NCBI GenBank assembly: GCA_963774415.1
Contig: CAVZEU010000007.1
Span: 124,001-188,000 of the forward strand
DNA: 64,000 bases
Direction of reading: 5' to 3'
Origin: SZUA-36 sp963774415
Lineage (GTDB): Bacteria > Pseudomonadota > Gammaproteobacteria > Xanthomonadales > SZUA-36
In this document: piece by piece, positions 25,772 to 34,277 of the stretch
Layout of the letters: each line of letters begins with the position of its first letter
Position numbering within the stretch: the first letter of the stretch is position 1
Notes under the pieces: model-generated
What the model was told of the DNA's origin: nothing
The model's database searches: none
The model's input: only the letters and a program-made list of their open reading frames with translations
Position numbers and translations under genes: made by a program

Positions 25772-26323
25772 CTAGCCCTTCAACTCCGCCAGCAACAGCC
25801 GCAGCCTGAGACCGACCGAAGTCGAATAGCCGACAGAGCGGCTGGCAATCCGGCCGTCGGCACCAATCACGAAATAGGTCGGATAAGCGTGTATGTGCCA
25901 GTCACGAAAGGTTTTCGCGGTGCCGAGCATGACCGGCAGGTGCACACCGGTCCCTTCAATAAAGGCACGAACCTCGCCGGGATCGCTGTAATCAAGCGCA
26001 ACCGCGCGCGCCCAGGCAACACGATCACCCCTCACCAGCTCGTCCAGGTTGCCGATGCTGTGGCGGCAATAAAAGCACCAGGGCGCAAAGAAGTACACGA
26101 CGCCCACCTGCCCCGGCTCGATGGGCCGGTCGGCTTTCATGTCGTCGAGCCAGGCGAGATCCAGCGCCGGCGCCGGACCCGAGGAAGGCAGGTTTCTCGC
26201 CTGCCAGGCGTTGATCAGCACGAACACCAGGATCAACAGCGCCGTGTCGAACACGAGCGCGGCCCATTTGTTGGCGCGCAGCGCCTGCCAGCGTCCTTTC
26301 ACGCCCCGGCCTGCGTCAGCCAT
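25772..26323 (-). CDS. Membrane-anchored thioredoxin-like protein
   Basis: A 183-residue protein with one N-terminal membrane helix (KWAALVFDTALLILVFVLINAW, about residues 19-40), then a periplasmic thioredoxin fold. The redox motif is WCFYC in VVYFFAPWCFYCRHS, and HIHAYPTYFVIGADGRI has the cis-proline. It resembles ScsD/TlpA-like protein disulfide oxidoreductases. The start at 26323 overlaps the atl stop by eight bases, so the genes are coupled. The substrate is unknown. Confidence 0.8.
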   Translation of the reverse strand: MADAGRGVKGRWQALRANKWAALVFDTALLILVFVLINAWQARNLPSSGPAPALDLAWLDDMKADRPIEPGQVGVVYFFAPWCFYCRHSIGNLDELVRGDRVAWARAVALDYSDPGEVRAFIEGTGVHLPVMLGTAKTFRDWHIHAYPTYFVIGADGRIASRSVGYSTSVGLRLRLLLAELKG

Positions 26324-26687
26324 CGTCGCCCCACAGCAGGCGATCGACGGCGCCGCGGTAGCCGTAACGCTCGAGGTCGATCTTGCCATTCAAGAACACC
26401 ACGCCCTCGCTTTCCAGGCGTTCCTTTTGCGCCTGGAAGCCGCCGGAATCCTGCGGCAACGAAATCCTGCCCTGGGCATTGACGACGCGGTGCCAGGGCA
26501 GTTTCAGACGCCGGGGCGCCCGCCGCAGGGCCTGGCCGACGCGACGCGCCGCACCGGGCAGGCCAGCGAGGCGCGCCACTTCGCCGTAGGTCAGCACGTG
26601 GCCAGGCGGGATCTCGCCGACGACTTTCCAGACGCTCCTGTACCAGCCTTGCTGGTTGCCTTGGCCGGGCTTGTCCGCCGCCTTCAT
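26316..26687 (-). CDS. atl: Alkyltransferase-like DNA-binding protein (Atl)
   Basis: MGMT-fold protein whose catalytic motif PCHR is replaced by PWHR (LPWHRVVNAQGRI). It cannot accept an alkyl group, but by family knowledge it binds O6-alkylguanine and flags it for nucleotide excision repair (E. coli YbaZ, yeast Atl1). YGEVARLAGLPGAARRVGQAL is the recognition helix with the Arg finger. ATG 26687 has GGAGG about ten nt upstream and gives 123 residues; ATG 26726 is an alternative. It overlaps the thioredoxin gene. Confidence 0.85.
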   Translation of the reverse strand: MKAADKPGQGNQQGWYRSVWKVVGEIPPGHVLTYGEVARLAGLPGAARRVGQALRRAPRRLKLPWHRVVNAQGRISLPQDSGGFQAQKERLESEGVVFLNGKIDLERYGYRGAVDRLLWGDDG

Positions 26688-26780
26688 ATCAGGTACATCC
26701 TCCGGTCGCTTACTTTCACGTACCATCGAGCCGCGTGAAAAGGTAGCATGTTACGCAATTTCAATACACCGGGGACCAAG

Positions 26781-27407
26781 ATGACACAAGAAGCCGACAC
26801 CCGATTCAGGCGCGAGGCCCAACTTGGCAGCCACGACTACGGCCTCGCCTGCGAGGTCATCGACGCCGCCAGGGTCTGCCACGTAGGTTTTAGCCTGGAG
26901 GGCCAGCCTTATGTCGTACCGATGGCCTGCGCGCGCCTGGACAACGAGTTGTTGCTCCACGGTTCGGTGGCCAGCCGCCTGGTCAAGACCCTGTCCGCTG
27001 GGCTGCCCTGCTGTGTGACCGTGACCCATTTCGACGGTCTCGTATATGCGCGCTCGTCCTTTCACTCGTCGATGAACTACCGCTCGACGATGGTGTTCGG
27101 AACAGCCAGGGCCGTAGTCGACGAGGATGAAAAACGCCGCCGCCTGCACGCGCTGGTGGATCACCTGATGCCGGGCCGGCGCGCCGAGTTGCGGTCATCG
27201 ACCCGCAAGGAACTGAACGCCACCACGCTGCTTTCGCTGCCGATCGAGGTGTTCAGCACGAAGTGCCGGACCGGACCGCCGGAAGACCCGAAAGGCGATT
27301 TGTCACAACCCGTCTGGGCGGGCGTGGTGCCGTTCGCGCTCGTGCCGGGGGAGCCCGAGGATGCCCCGGACCTGCTGCCGGGAATCGAACGCCCGGACTA
27401 TTTGTAA
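26781..27407 (+). CDS. Pyridoxamine 5'-phosphate oxidase-family flavoprotein
   Basis: A split-barrel flavin-binding protein of the Pyridox_ox_2/NimA-like group, 208 residues from ATG 26781. AARVCHVGFSLEGQPYVVPM, LLLHGSVASRLVKTL and SFHSSMNYRSTMVFG are the cofactor-contact segments of the family. A role as an FMN- or heme-binding reductase is possible; the substrate is unknown. ATG 26748 would add 11 residues. It diverges from atl. Confidence 0.8.
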   Translation: MTQEADTRFRREAQLGSHDYGLACEVIDAARVCHVGFSLEGQPYVVPMACARLDNELLLHGSVASRLVKTLSAGLPCCVTVTHFDGLVYARSSFHSSMNYRSTMVFGTARAVVDEDEKRRRLHALVDHLMPGRRAELRSSTRKELNATTLLSLPIEVFSTKCRTGPPEDPKGDLSQPVWAGVVPFALVPGEPEDAPDLLPGIERPDYL

Positions 27408-27424
27408 CGGAACTGTATTATCCC

Positions 27425-27457
27425 GTCATCCCCTACATCGGCGAACGCGGGGATGAC
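27425..27457. repeat. GTCATCCCC hairpin repeat
   Basis: GTCATCCCC (27425-27433) and GGGGATGAC (27449-27457) are perfect 9-bp arms around a GCGAACGC-containing loop, a common dispersed proteobacterial repeat. It lies just after the flavoprotein stop and may act as a terminator of this gene or of the convergent trmJ. Confidence 0.55.
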
Positions 27458-27494
27458 AGGACTACAGGGGCGGCGCCGGGTGACCGCGGTCGCG

Positions 27495-27570
27495 GCCGTG
27501 CATCCGTCGGGAACGGATGCCGAGCGCGAAGGGTTGCCTTGAGCGTGCCACGCATGGGGTTGCCCGGCGG
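27495..27570. repeat. Dispersed repeat shared with 51404-51480
   Basis: CATCCGTCGGGAACGGATG (27501-27519), then TTGAGCGTG, matches CATCCGTCAGGAACGGATG (51410-51428), then TTGAGCGTG, with degenerate sequence between. Both copies lie at gene 3' ends. Confidence 0.55.
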
Positions 27571-27587
27571 CGTCCCGATGTCAATAC

Positions 27588-27626
27588 GGGGTCGGAGTCG
27601 TTACTCTGACCCTTTGCTCCGACCCC
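27588..27626. repeat. REP-like palindrome overlapping the trmJ stop
   Basis: GGGGTCGGAG (27588-27597) and CTCCGACCCC (27617-27626) are perfect arms. The loop contains TTACTCTGACCC, the same core as the 8387-8455 element. The trmJ stop codon (27601-27603) is inside it. Confidence 0.65.
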
Positions 27627-28404
27627 CTTTGCCCCCGCTGGCGGCCCGCTGCGCGGCCGCCAGCATGCCGCGCAGGATGTTGATCTCGTTCTGGTCCGGC
27701 CGGGCGCGATTGAACAGGCGTCTCAACCGCATCAGCAAACGCTTGGGTTGGGCCGGATTCAGAAATTCGATATCGAGCAGGGTTTGCTCGAGGTGCGTGT
27801 AAAACAGCTCCATCTGGCCGGCGTCGACCGTGATCCGCTGCTGGATGGCGGCTGCACCCGGGTTGCCGGAGAGCGCCGCCATGCGCAGTTCGTAGGCCAC
27901 GACCTGCACCGCCTGGGCCAGGTTCAGTGAGCCGTACTCGGGGTTGGTTTCGATGTGCACGAGCTGATGACAGCACTGCATCTCGGCATTGGTCAGGCCG
28001 TAACTTTCGCGGCCGAAGAGGATGGCCACGTCCAACCGACCGGGCTCTGCCAACGCCTTCTCCGCGGCTTCCCTGACGTCCATTTGCGGCATCGGCAGGC
28101 TGCGCAACCGCGCACTGGTTCCGAGTACGAGCGAACAACCCTCGAGCGCGGCTTCCAATGTCTCGTGCCGTACCGCCCGCTGCAGCAAATCGTCGGCGCC
28201 CGAAGCCATCGCGGTCGCGTCGGCGCTGGGGAACGTTTTCGGTGTGACCAGGTGCAGCCGCGCCAGGCCCATGACCTTCATGGCCCGGGCCGCCGCGCCG
28301 ATATTGCCGGGATGGGTGGTATTGATCAGCACAACGCGAATGCGTGACAAAGCGGCTGCCACGCGTGCCCCGCTTCTGTTATCCTGTGCCGCCTTCCCGC
28401 TCAT
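27601..28404 (-). CDS. trmJ: tRNA (cytidine/uridine-2'-O-)-methyltransferase TrmJ
   Basis: SPOUT (trefoil-knot) methyltransferase adding a 2'-O-methyl at tRNA position 32. IRVVLINTTHPGNIGAAARAMKVMG is motif 1, and ILFGRESYGLTNAEM and ETNPEYGSLNLAQAVQVVAYEL form the SAM-binding knot. 267 residues from ATG 28404. It is divergent from suhB with six bases between starts. The last residues (GGKGGRSKGSE) come from a REP-like palindrome that now supplies the stop. Confidence 0.92.
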   Translation of the reverse strand: MSGKAAQDNRSGARVAAALSRIRVVLINTTHPGNIGAAARAMKVMGLARLHLVTPKTFPSADATAMASGADDLLQRAVRHETLEAALEGCSLVLGTSARLRSLPMPQMDVREAAEKALAEPGRLDVAILFGRESYGLTNAEMQCCHQLVHIETNPEYGSLNLAQAVQVVAYELRMAALSGNPGAAAIQQRITVDAGQMELFYTHLEQTLLDIEFLNPAQPKRLLMRLRRLFNRARPDQNEINILRGMLAAAQRAASGGKGGRSKGSE

Positions 28405-28410
28405 TGTTGA

Positions 28411-29214
28411 ATGACCATGGCCCATCCCGTCCTGAATATCGCAATCGGCGCCGCCCAGATCGCCGGCGACCTGATGCGCCGTGAACTGCCCCGGCTGGCG
28501 ACCATCCCGGTCGCACGCAAGGCCAGGCACGATTACGTCAGTGAAATCGACAAAACCTGCGAGGCGGAGATTGTACGTGAAATTAAGCGCTTTCACCCGG
28601 ATCACGCCTTTCTCGGCGAGGAAGGCGGGCGTGAAGGTGAGAGCGACTTTGTCTGGATCATCGATCCGCTCGACGGCACCACCAACTATTTACACGGCAT
28701 ACCGCACTTTGCGGTATCGATCGCCCTGCAAGTCAAGGGCCGCACGGAGCACGCCGTCGTCTACGACCCGGTCCGCGACGAAATTTTCAGTGCCAGCCGC
28801 GGCCGCGGAGCCCTTTTGAACAACACCCGCATGCGGGTCTCCGACCGCGTTTCGCTGGAAAGCGCCATCGTCGCGACCGCCTTCCCGTTCCGGCGTCGCG
28901 GCATGATGCCGGTCTACACCGGGATATTCAGCGACGTTTACCGCAAGATCGAAGACATTCGCCGCTGCGGCGCGGCCGCCTTGGACCTGGCCTGGGTTGC
29001 TGCCGGCAGGCTGGACGGCTATTTCGAGATCGGTCTCGAGCCATGGGACCTGGCGGCCGGAACGCTGCTGGTGCGCGAAGCAGGCGGCGTCGTCACCGAT
29101 TTCAGCGGCGGTGACCAGGTGGAGACCTCGGACTCCGTGCTGGCCGCCCCGTACAAGCTGATCACGCCGCTGCGCCGGATCATCGAACCGCGCTGGGCGA
29201 AGGCCAAAAAATGA
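28411..29214 (+). CDS. suhB: Inositol-1-monophosphatase
   Basis: Mg-dependent phosphatase of the SuhB/IMPase family, 267 residues; in E. coli SuhB also joins rRNA antitermination complexes. The metal motifs are FLGEEGG, WIIDPLDGTTNYLHGIPHFAVSIAL and LEPWDLAAGTLLVREAGG. HPVLNIAIGAAQIAG matches the usual N-terminus; ATG 28417 is an equally good start. Gene order with divergent trmJ is seen in several gammaproteobacteria. Confidence 0.93.
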   Translation: MTMAHPVLNIAIGAAQIAGDLMRRELPRLATIPVARKARHDYVSEIDKTCEAEIVREIKRFHPDHAFLGEEGGREGESDFVWIIDPLDGTTNYLHGIPHFAVSIALQVKGRTEHAVVYDPVRDEIFSASRGRGALLNNTRMRVSDRVSLESAIVATAFPFRRRGMMPVYTGIFSDVYRKIEDIRRCGAAALDLAWVAAGRLDGYFEIGLEPWDLAAGTLLVREAGGVVTDFSGGDQVETSDSVLAAPYKLITPLRRIIEPRWAKAKK

Positions 29215-29235
29215 TGGGGTCTCGACGCCGGCGCC

Positions 29236-29282
29236 GGGCTGGACTGAAGGTCATAGCCGACGCTATGGCCGGGCGTCGACCT
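29236..29282. repeat. Short copy of the 33.8-34.3 kb repeat
   Basis: GGCTGGACTGAAGGTCATAG followed by CCGACGCTATGGCCGGGCGTC closely matches GGCTGGACGCCGAGATGGAC...CATAGCCGCCGCTATGGGCCGAGG at about 34069-34122. It lies at the convergent suhB/secF ends and slightly overlaps the secF stop. Confidence 0.45.
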
Positions 29283-30204
29283 TGGCGCCTTCCTTCTCGA
29301 CCTCGATCAAGTCGTACTTGCTGACCCCGAGCATCAGCAGGACCGTACTGGCGACATAGATCGAGGAGTAGGTACCGATGACGATACCGACCACCAGCGT
29401 GAAGGCGAAGCTGTTGATGATCTGGCCGCCGATGAAATACAGCGTGATCAGCACGATCAGTGTCGTCGACGAGGTCATGATCGTGCGCGACAGGGTTTCG
29501 TTGATGGAGCTGTTGACCACGTCGACCGGCTGCCGCTTGCGGTAACGCGGAAAGTTTTCGCGGATACGGTCAAAGACCACGATCGTATCGTTCAGGGAAT
29601 ATCCGACGACCGCCAAGAGGGCCGCCACCACCGTCAGGTCGAACTCGACCTTGAAGAACGACAGCACACCCATCGTGATGATGACGTCGTGGATCAGGGC
29701 CGCGACCGCGCCGACCGAAAAGCGCCACTGGAATCGGAACATGACGTACAGGAATACGCCGGCCATCGCGTAGATGACCGCCAGGATGCCCTGCTCCGCC
29801 AACTCGTCACCCACCTGCGGGCCGACGAACTCGACCCGGCGCATGACGACCTTGCCGTCGACACCCTTGTTCAGGGCCGACAGCACGCGCGTCGACAATT
29901 GCGCGCTGCTTTCCTTGTTCTTGCTCGGCGGTACGCGCACGACGATATCGGAGGCCGCGCCGAAAGTCTGCACGATGGCGTTATCGAAACCGGCCGCGTC
30001 CAGGTTGTTGCGAACATCACGGGTGTCGGGTGCGCTCGGATAGCTGACCTCGATCAGCGTACCGCCGGTGAAGTCGAGCCCGAAGTTCAATCCCCTCGCG
30101 ACCAGGGAAATAATGGCCAGGAGGATCAGCGTCGCGGAGAAGACCAGGGCCACCCGGCTCTGCTTCATGAAATCGATGTTGGTTTTGCGGCTCAGTATTT
30201 TCAT
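29263..30204 (-). CDS. secF: Protein translocase subunit SecF
   Basis: Six-pass inner-membrane partner of SecD that uses the proton gradient to pull exported proteins through SecYEG. IDFMKQSRVALVFSATLILLAIISL is the first helix. GLNFGLDFTGGTLIEV is the periplasmic signature, and VGYSLNDTIVVFDRIRENFPRYRK is the conserved fourth-helix motif. 313 residues. It starts nine bp after secD. Confidence 0.95.
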   Translation of the reverse strand: MKILSRKTNIDFMKQSRVALVFSATLILLAIISLVARGLNFGLDFTGGTLIEVSYPSAPDTRDVRNNLDAAGFDNAIVQTFGAASDIVVRVPPSKNKESSAQLSTRVLSALNKGVDGKVVMRRVEFVGPQVGDELAEQGILAVIYAMAGVFLYVMFRFQWRFSVGAVAALIHDVIITMGVLSFFKVEFDLTVVAALLAVVGYSLNDTIVVFDRIRENFPRYRKRQPVDVVNSSINETLSRTIMTSSTTLIVLITLYFIGGQIINSFAFTLVVGIVIGTYSSIYVASTVLLMLGVSKYDLIEVEKEGAKVDARP

Positions 30205-30213
30205 TTCAATTCC

Positions 30214-32046
30214 TCAAATGGCCAGTTTCCTGACACGCTTTTTGCCGCCGTAAATCAGGTTCACGATCGCGCGGGTACCCATGATCGCCGTGAACATCGA
30301 GGTCACGATACCGAGCGTCAGCGTCACCGCGAACCCCTTGATCGGACCGGTACCGAACAGGAACAGCACGAAGGCCGCGATCAACGTCGTGATGTTGGCG
30401 TCCGCGATCGTCGAGAAGGCCTTTTCATAACCGGCGCGGATACTGGCCTGCGGTGTATTCCTGTTGCGCAACTCTTCGCGAATTCGCTCGAAAATCAGCA
30501 CGTTGGCGTCCACCGCCATGCCCACGGTCAGCACGATACCGGCGATACCCGGCATCGTCAGGGTGGCGCCGAGCATCGACAGGAGCGAGATCAGCAGCAC
30601 CAGGTTGGCGAAAAGCGCGACATTGGCGACCAGGCCGAACACCTTGTAGTAAAAACCCATGAACAGCAGCACGAGCACGAAACCGATGACGACCGACTCG
30701 AAGCCCTGGGCGACGTTGTCGGCGCCCAGGCTCGGACCCACGGTGCGTTCCTCGACGATCTGCATCGGCGCGGCCAGCGCGCCGGCGCGCAGCAGCAGGG
30801 CCAACTGGGTGGCTTCCTGGATCGATGCCAGGCCGGTGGTCTGGAAACGCTTGCCGAAGGGCTCACGCACGACCGCCACGGAGATCACGTCTTCGATCTT
30901 CTTGCCGCCCGGTTTCTGTTCAATATAAACCACCGCCATGCGGTTGCCGACATTCTTGCGGGTAAAGTCCAGCATGCGCTTGGCGCCGACGCCATCCAGC
31001 GTGACGTTGACCGACGGCTCTCCGGTGCGCTGGTCGAAAGAACCGGAAGCCCCGATCAACTGGTCACCCGACACGATCAGGCGCTTCCTCAGCAGTATGG
31101 GGTTGCCCCGCTGGTCCTTGTACAGGCGGTCTTCCGGCGGTATACGGCCCGTTTGCTGAGCCGTTAACGGGTCGCTGGTCTCGTCCACGGCGCGGTATTC
31201 CAGGGTCGCCGTCGCGCCGATGATCTTCTTGGCGGCGACGGTGTCCTGCACACCGGGCAGTTCCACGACGACGCGGTCTGCGCCCTGCTGCTGGATGATG
31301 GGTTCCGCCACGCCGAGTTCGTTGACACGGTTTCTCAGCGTGGTGATGTTTTGCTTCAGCGCGGTCTGCTGCATCTCGACCAATTGTTTCTCATTCACCG
31401 TCGCAGAGATGCCGAAGGTCTTGCCCGGCGGCAACTCGGTGACGTTGAGGCCCTGCAGGCTCTGGTCCGTGCGCAGCAGGTTCATGGTCTTGTCGCGGTC
31501 CTCCGCGCTGCGCAACTGCGTCAGCACCCCCTTGCCTTCGTGGCGCACTGACACGTAACGGATGCCTGCAGCGCGCAGGGCCGCGCGGATATCGTCGGTG
31601 TAGCGGTCGAGTTGCTGGTTACGCGCGGTATCCATATCGACCTGCATCAGGAAATGCACACCGCCCTGCAGGTCCAGGCCCAGCGTCATCGGTTTGGCGC
31701 CGACCGCTCGCAACCAGGCCGGGGTGGCATGCGCCAGGTTCAGCGCCACGACGTATTGATCGCCGAGTTCCTTGCGCAGCACTTCGGCGCCCCTGATCTG
31801 GTCTTCGGTACTGCTCATGCGGTAGAGCAGGCGATTGCCGTTTCGTTCCCGGCTGGCGTACCGGATGTTCGCGGCGGCCAGGTCGCTGTCGATGTCGGTG
31901 GTCAGGTTCGCCGGCAGTTCGAAGCCGCGCGACGAGGTAATTTGCAGCGCGGGGTCTTCGCCATACAGGTTCGGCAAGGCGTACAGCGTGCCGATGAGGA
32001 CGGCGCAAAGGATCAGCAGGTATTTCCAGAGTGGATACTGGTTCAT
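30214..32046 (-). CDS. secD: Protein translocase subunit SecD
   Basis: Large Sec accessory protein of 610 residues. An N-terminal helix (WKYLLILCAVLIGTLYALPNLYGEDPALQ) is followed by the periplasmic P1 domains with LGLDLQGGVHFLMQVD, then six membrane helices including GIVLTVGMAVDANVLIFERIREE, the conserved D-N-R motif used in proton-coupled movement. With YajC and SecF it forms the SecDF-YajC complex. Confidence 0.95.
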   Translation of the reverse strand: MNQYPLWKYLLILCAVLIGTLYALPNLYGEDPALQITSSRGFELPANLTTDIDSDLAAANIRYASRERNGNRLLYRMSSTEDQIRGAEVLRKELGDQYVVALNLAHATPAWLRAVGAKPMTLGLDLQGGVHFLMQVDMDTARNQQLDRYTDDIRAALRAAGIRYVSVRHEGKGVLTQLRSAEDRDKTMNLLRTDQSLQGLNVTELPPGKTFGISATVNEKQLVEMQQTALKQNITTLRNRVNELGVAEPIIQQQGADRVVVELPGVQDTVAAKKIIGATATLEYRAVDETSDPLTAQQTGRIPPEDRLYKDQRGNPILLRKRLIVSGDQLIGASGSFDQRTGEPSVNVTLDGVGAKRMLDFTRKNVGNRMAVVYIEQKPGGKKIEDVISVAVVREPFGKRFQTTGLASIQEATQLALLLRAGALAAPMQIVEERTVGPSLGADNVAQGFESVVIGFVLVLLFMGFYYKVFGLVANVALFANLVLLISLLSMLGATLTMPGIAGIVLTVGMAVDANVLIFERIREELRNRNTPQASIRAGYEKAFSTIADANITTLIAAFVLFLFGTGPIKGFAVTLTLGIVTSMFTAIMGTRAIVNLIYGGKKRVRKLAI

Positions 32047-32078
32047 GGATCAGTCTCGAATAATGGTTGGCTGGCGGA

Positions 32079-32405
32079 TCAGGCCGACTTGAGCGTCCCT
32101 TTCGGCATGACGTTGGCAACCGACTGGCGCTGCAGCTTGACCTCCACGCCAGCGGCCAGTTCCACCGTGACGAAGGAGTCACTGAGATCCGTGATTCGCC
32201 CGAGCAGACCGCCGTTGGTCACGACCTCGTCACCCTTGGCGAGTTCTGCCACCAGTTTGCGGTGCTCCTTGGCGCGCTTGGTCTGCGGGCGGATCAGCAT
32301 GAAGTAGAAGACCGCCACGATGATGATCAACGGTAAAAAACTGGCCAGACCGCCGGATGCGCCGGCGCCGCCCTGTGCATAGGCGTTGGAAATGAAGAAA
32401 TCCAT
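32079..32405 (-). CDS. yajC: Preprotein translocase subunit YajC
   Basis: A 108-residue single-pass membrane protein of the SecDF-YajC complex. One helix (LASFLPLIIIVAVFYFMLIRPQTKRAKEH), with the family's conserved FY-ML-RPQ-KR motif, is followed by a small beta-rich tail (LAKGDEVVTNGGLLGRI). secD follows after 32 bp. Confidence 0.95.
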   Translation of the reverse strand: MDFFISNAYAQGGAGASGGLASFLPLIIIVAVFYFMLIRPQTKRAKEHRKLVAELAKGDEVVTNGGLLGRITDLSDSFVTVELAAGVEVKLQRQSVANVMPKGTLKSA

Positions 32406-32620
32406 AATCGTCTCTCTACTTTGTCGGTTGCGTGTTCTCTAGCGGTTCTATCGGTTTATTCAGCCACGTGTAGCCGCCTGGAAAGGCCCCGCCATTCCCT
32501 GCCAGTCCCGCCTTGCGTGGCAGCCACGGGCCGCCGCTGAAGGCTCCACTCATTACGATGCAGTACACTGTTGGGGCCCAGCGATCGGTTTTCAAACGAA
32601 CCGTTGGCGCCCAACCGGCG

Positions 32621-32649
32621 ATTATAAGCCATGCCGCCGGAGAAAACCG
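32621..32649 (-). promoter_or_regulatory. Probable promoter of yajC-secD-secF
   Basis: On the minus strand TATAAT (plus 32621-32626, ATTATA) is a perfect -10. A weak GGTTTT/CGGTTT -35 lies about 17-18 bases upstream (32643-32649). It sits in the 265-base gap between tgt and yajC. Confidence 0.4.
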
Positions 32650-32670
32650 CAAGCGATCTGCATGTTGCCG

Positions 32671-33777
32671 TCAATCCGGCCCGCTCCGGTAACGCTCCAG
32701 AAAGCGCCTGACGAACGTTTCCAGGCTGCCGTTTTCGATCGCGGCGCGGATTCCCGCCATCAGTTGCTGGTAAAAATAAAGGTTGTGGATCGTCGCCAGT
32801 TGCGGCCCCAGCATCTCCCTGCAGCGGTCGAGGTGTTTCAGGTAGGCCCGCGAATAGTGCCGGCAGGTATAGCAACCGCAGTCCTCGTCCACCGGCCCCG
32901 TGTCGAGCGTGTAGCGCGCGTTGCGGACCTTCAGGACACCGCGGCTGGTGAAGTAATAGCCGTTGCGGGCGTTACGGGTCGGCATGACGCAGTCGAACAT
33001 GTCCACGCCCTCGCGAACCGCGGCGATGATATCTTCGGGGCGGCCGACGCCCATCAGGTATCGCGGCTTGTCGGCGGGCAGTTCCGGCACGGTTTCCGCC
33101 AGTACCCGTTCGCGCTCCTCCTCGGTCTCACCGACCGACAGCCCGCCGATCGCGTAGCCGTCGAAACCGATGGCCTCGAGTGCCTCCGCCGAGCGCTTGC
33201 GCAGAGCGCCGAACATGCCGCCCTGGACGATGCCGAAAAGCGCGGAGCCGTTGTCGGTGTGGGCCTTTTTGCAACGCTCGGCCCAGCGCATCGACCGTTC
33301 CATCGACGCCTTGGCCTGTTGCTCCGTGGCCGGGTACGGCGTGCACTCGTCGAAGCACATGACGATGTCCGCGCCGAGCGCGGCCTGCACGTCCATGGAC
33401 TCCTCGGGCCCCAGAAATACGCGGGCGCCGTCGACGGGCGAGGCGAACGCGACCCCTTGCTCGTCGATCTTACGCCGTTCGGCCAGGCTCCAGACCTGGA
33501 AGCCGCCGGAGTCGGTCAGTATCGGCCCCGGCCAGTGCATGAACGCGTGCAGCCCGCCGTGGGCCCGGATCACGTCCATACCCGGGCGCAGCATCAGGTG
33601 GAAGGTATTGCCCAGCAGGATTTCGGCGCCGCTGTCGCGGACCGCCTCGGGGGTCATCGCCTTGACCGTGCCGTAGGTACCCACCGGCATGAACGCCGGG
33701 GTTTGCACCGTGCCCCGCTCGAAGGCCAGTTGCCCCCTGCGGGCCTTGCCGTCGCTGCCGACGACTTCAAAGCGCAT
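32671..33777 (-). CDS. tgt: Queuine/preQ1 tRNA-guanine transglycosylase
   Basis: Exchanges guanine-34 for preQ1 in tRNAs with GUN anticodons. TIM-barrel motifs: FMPVGTYGTVKAM, LTDSGGFQVWSL (substrate Asp), GGLSVGE, YLMGVGRPEDI and FDCVMPTRNARNG (nucleophile Asp region). The zinc site is CGCYTCRHYSRAYLKHL. 368 residues. It belongs with queA, but here is separated from it by a methyltransferase gene and a tandem repeat. Confidence 0.95.
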   Translation of the reverse strand: MRFEVVGSDGKARRGQLAFERGTVQTPAFMPVGTYGTVKAMTPEAVRDSGAEILLGNTFHLMLRPGMDVIRAHGGLHAFMHWPGPILTDSGGFQVWSLAERRKIDEQGVAFASPVDGARVFLGPEESMDVQAALGADIVMCFDECTPYPATEQQAKASMERSMRWAERCKKAHTDNGSALFGIVQGGMFGALRKRSAEALEAIGFDGYAIGGLSVGETEEERERVLAETVPELPADKPRYLMGVGRPEDIIAAVREGVDMFDCVMPTRNARNGYYFTSRGVLKVRNARYTLDTGPVDEDCGCYTCRHYSRAYLKHLDRCREMLGPQLATIHNLYFYQQLMAGIRAAIENGSLETFVRRFLERYRSGPD

Positions 33778-33802
33778 TTGGGCGAACCTGCATACCGCGC
33801 CG

Positions 33803-34270
33803 GTGTTGCGAATGATGGCGCCGGGCCGGACCGAAGGTCTTAGCCATCGCCAGGGCCTGAGGGAAGCTCAAGCCCGGGCGCGGCTGAACATGCCGGGGCC
33901 GCAAGAGGGCCTGCGCCGAGTAAATGGCGCTGTAAGTCATGAAAGAACACATAAAGCTAATATCAAACTGTTTCATGCCATTAGGTGAGGCGCAGGCTCG
34001 ACCGGTGCGGTATGCAGGCAAACCCGGATCCCGAACCAGTATTGCGGATGATGGTGCCGTACAGGCGTTGGCTGGACGCCGAGATGGACCGAGACTCATA
34101 GCCGCCGCTATGGGCCGAGGGAAGCTCAAGACCAGGCGCGGCTGAACAAGCCAGGGCCGCAATAGAACTTGGGCCGGGGAATGCGCGCACCAATCCGGCG
34201 AATAATGAATATAAGCCGAAATTACGTTTATTCATATAGCTGTGTGAGGCACAGGTTCGACGGGTGCGGG
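33803..34270. repeat. Imperfect tandem duplication (~210-230 bp units)
   Basis: This fills the 500-base gap between tgt and the methyltransferase gene (33778-34277). Unit A is 33803-34010 and unit B 34039-34270. Shared blocks: TATTGCGGATGATGGTGCCG-like starts, GAGGGAAGCTCAAG, GCGCGGCTGAACA and TGAGGCGCAGGCTCGACCGG-like ends, with diverged sequence between. Open frames here are spurious. A partial third copy is at 29236-29282. Confidence 0.7.
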
Positions 34271-34277
34271 ATCCGGG

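Noticed and set aside
29689..31167. 492-codon plus-strand frame opposite secF/secD
   Set aside because: Gln/His/Arg-rich shadow of the sec genes.
33767..34162. 131-codon minus-strand frame with SFPRPIAAAM and GLSFPQALAMAK segments
   Set aside because: Falls wholly in the tandem repeat; the two similar peptide segments simply mirror the DNA duplication.
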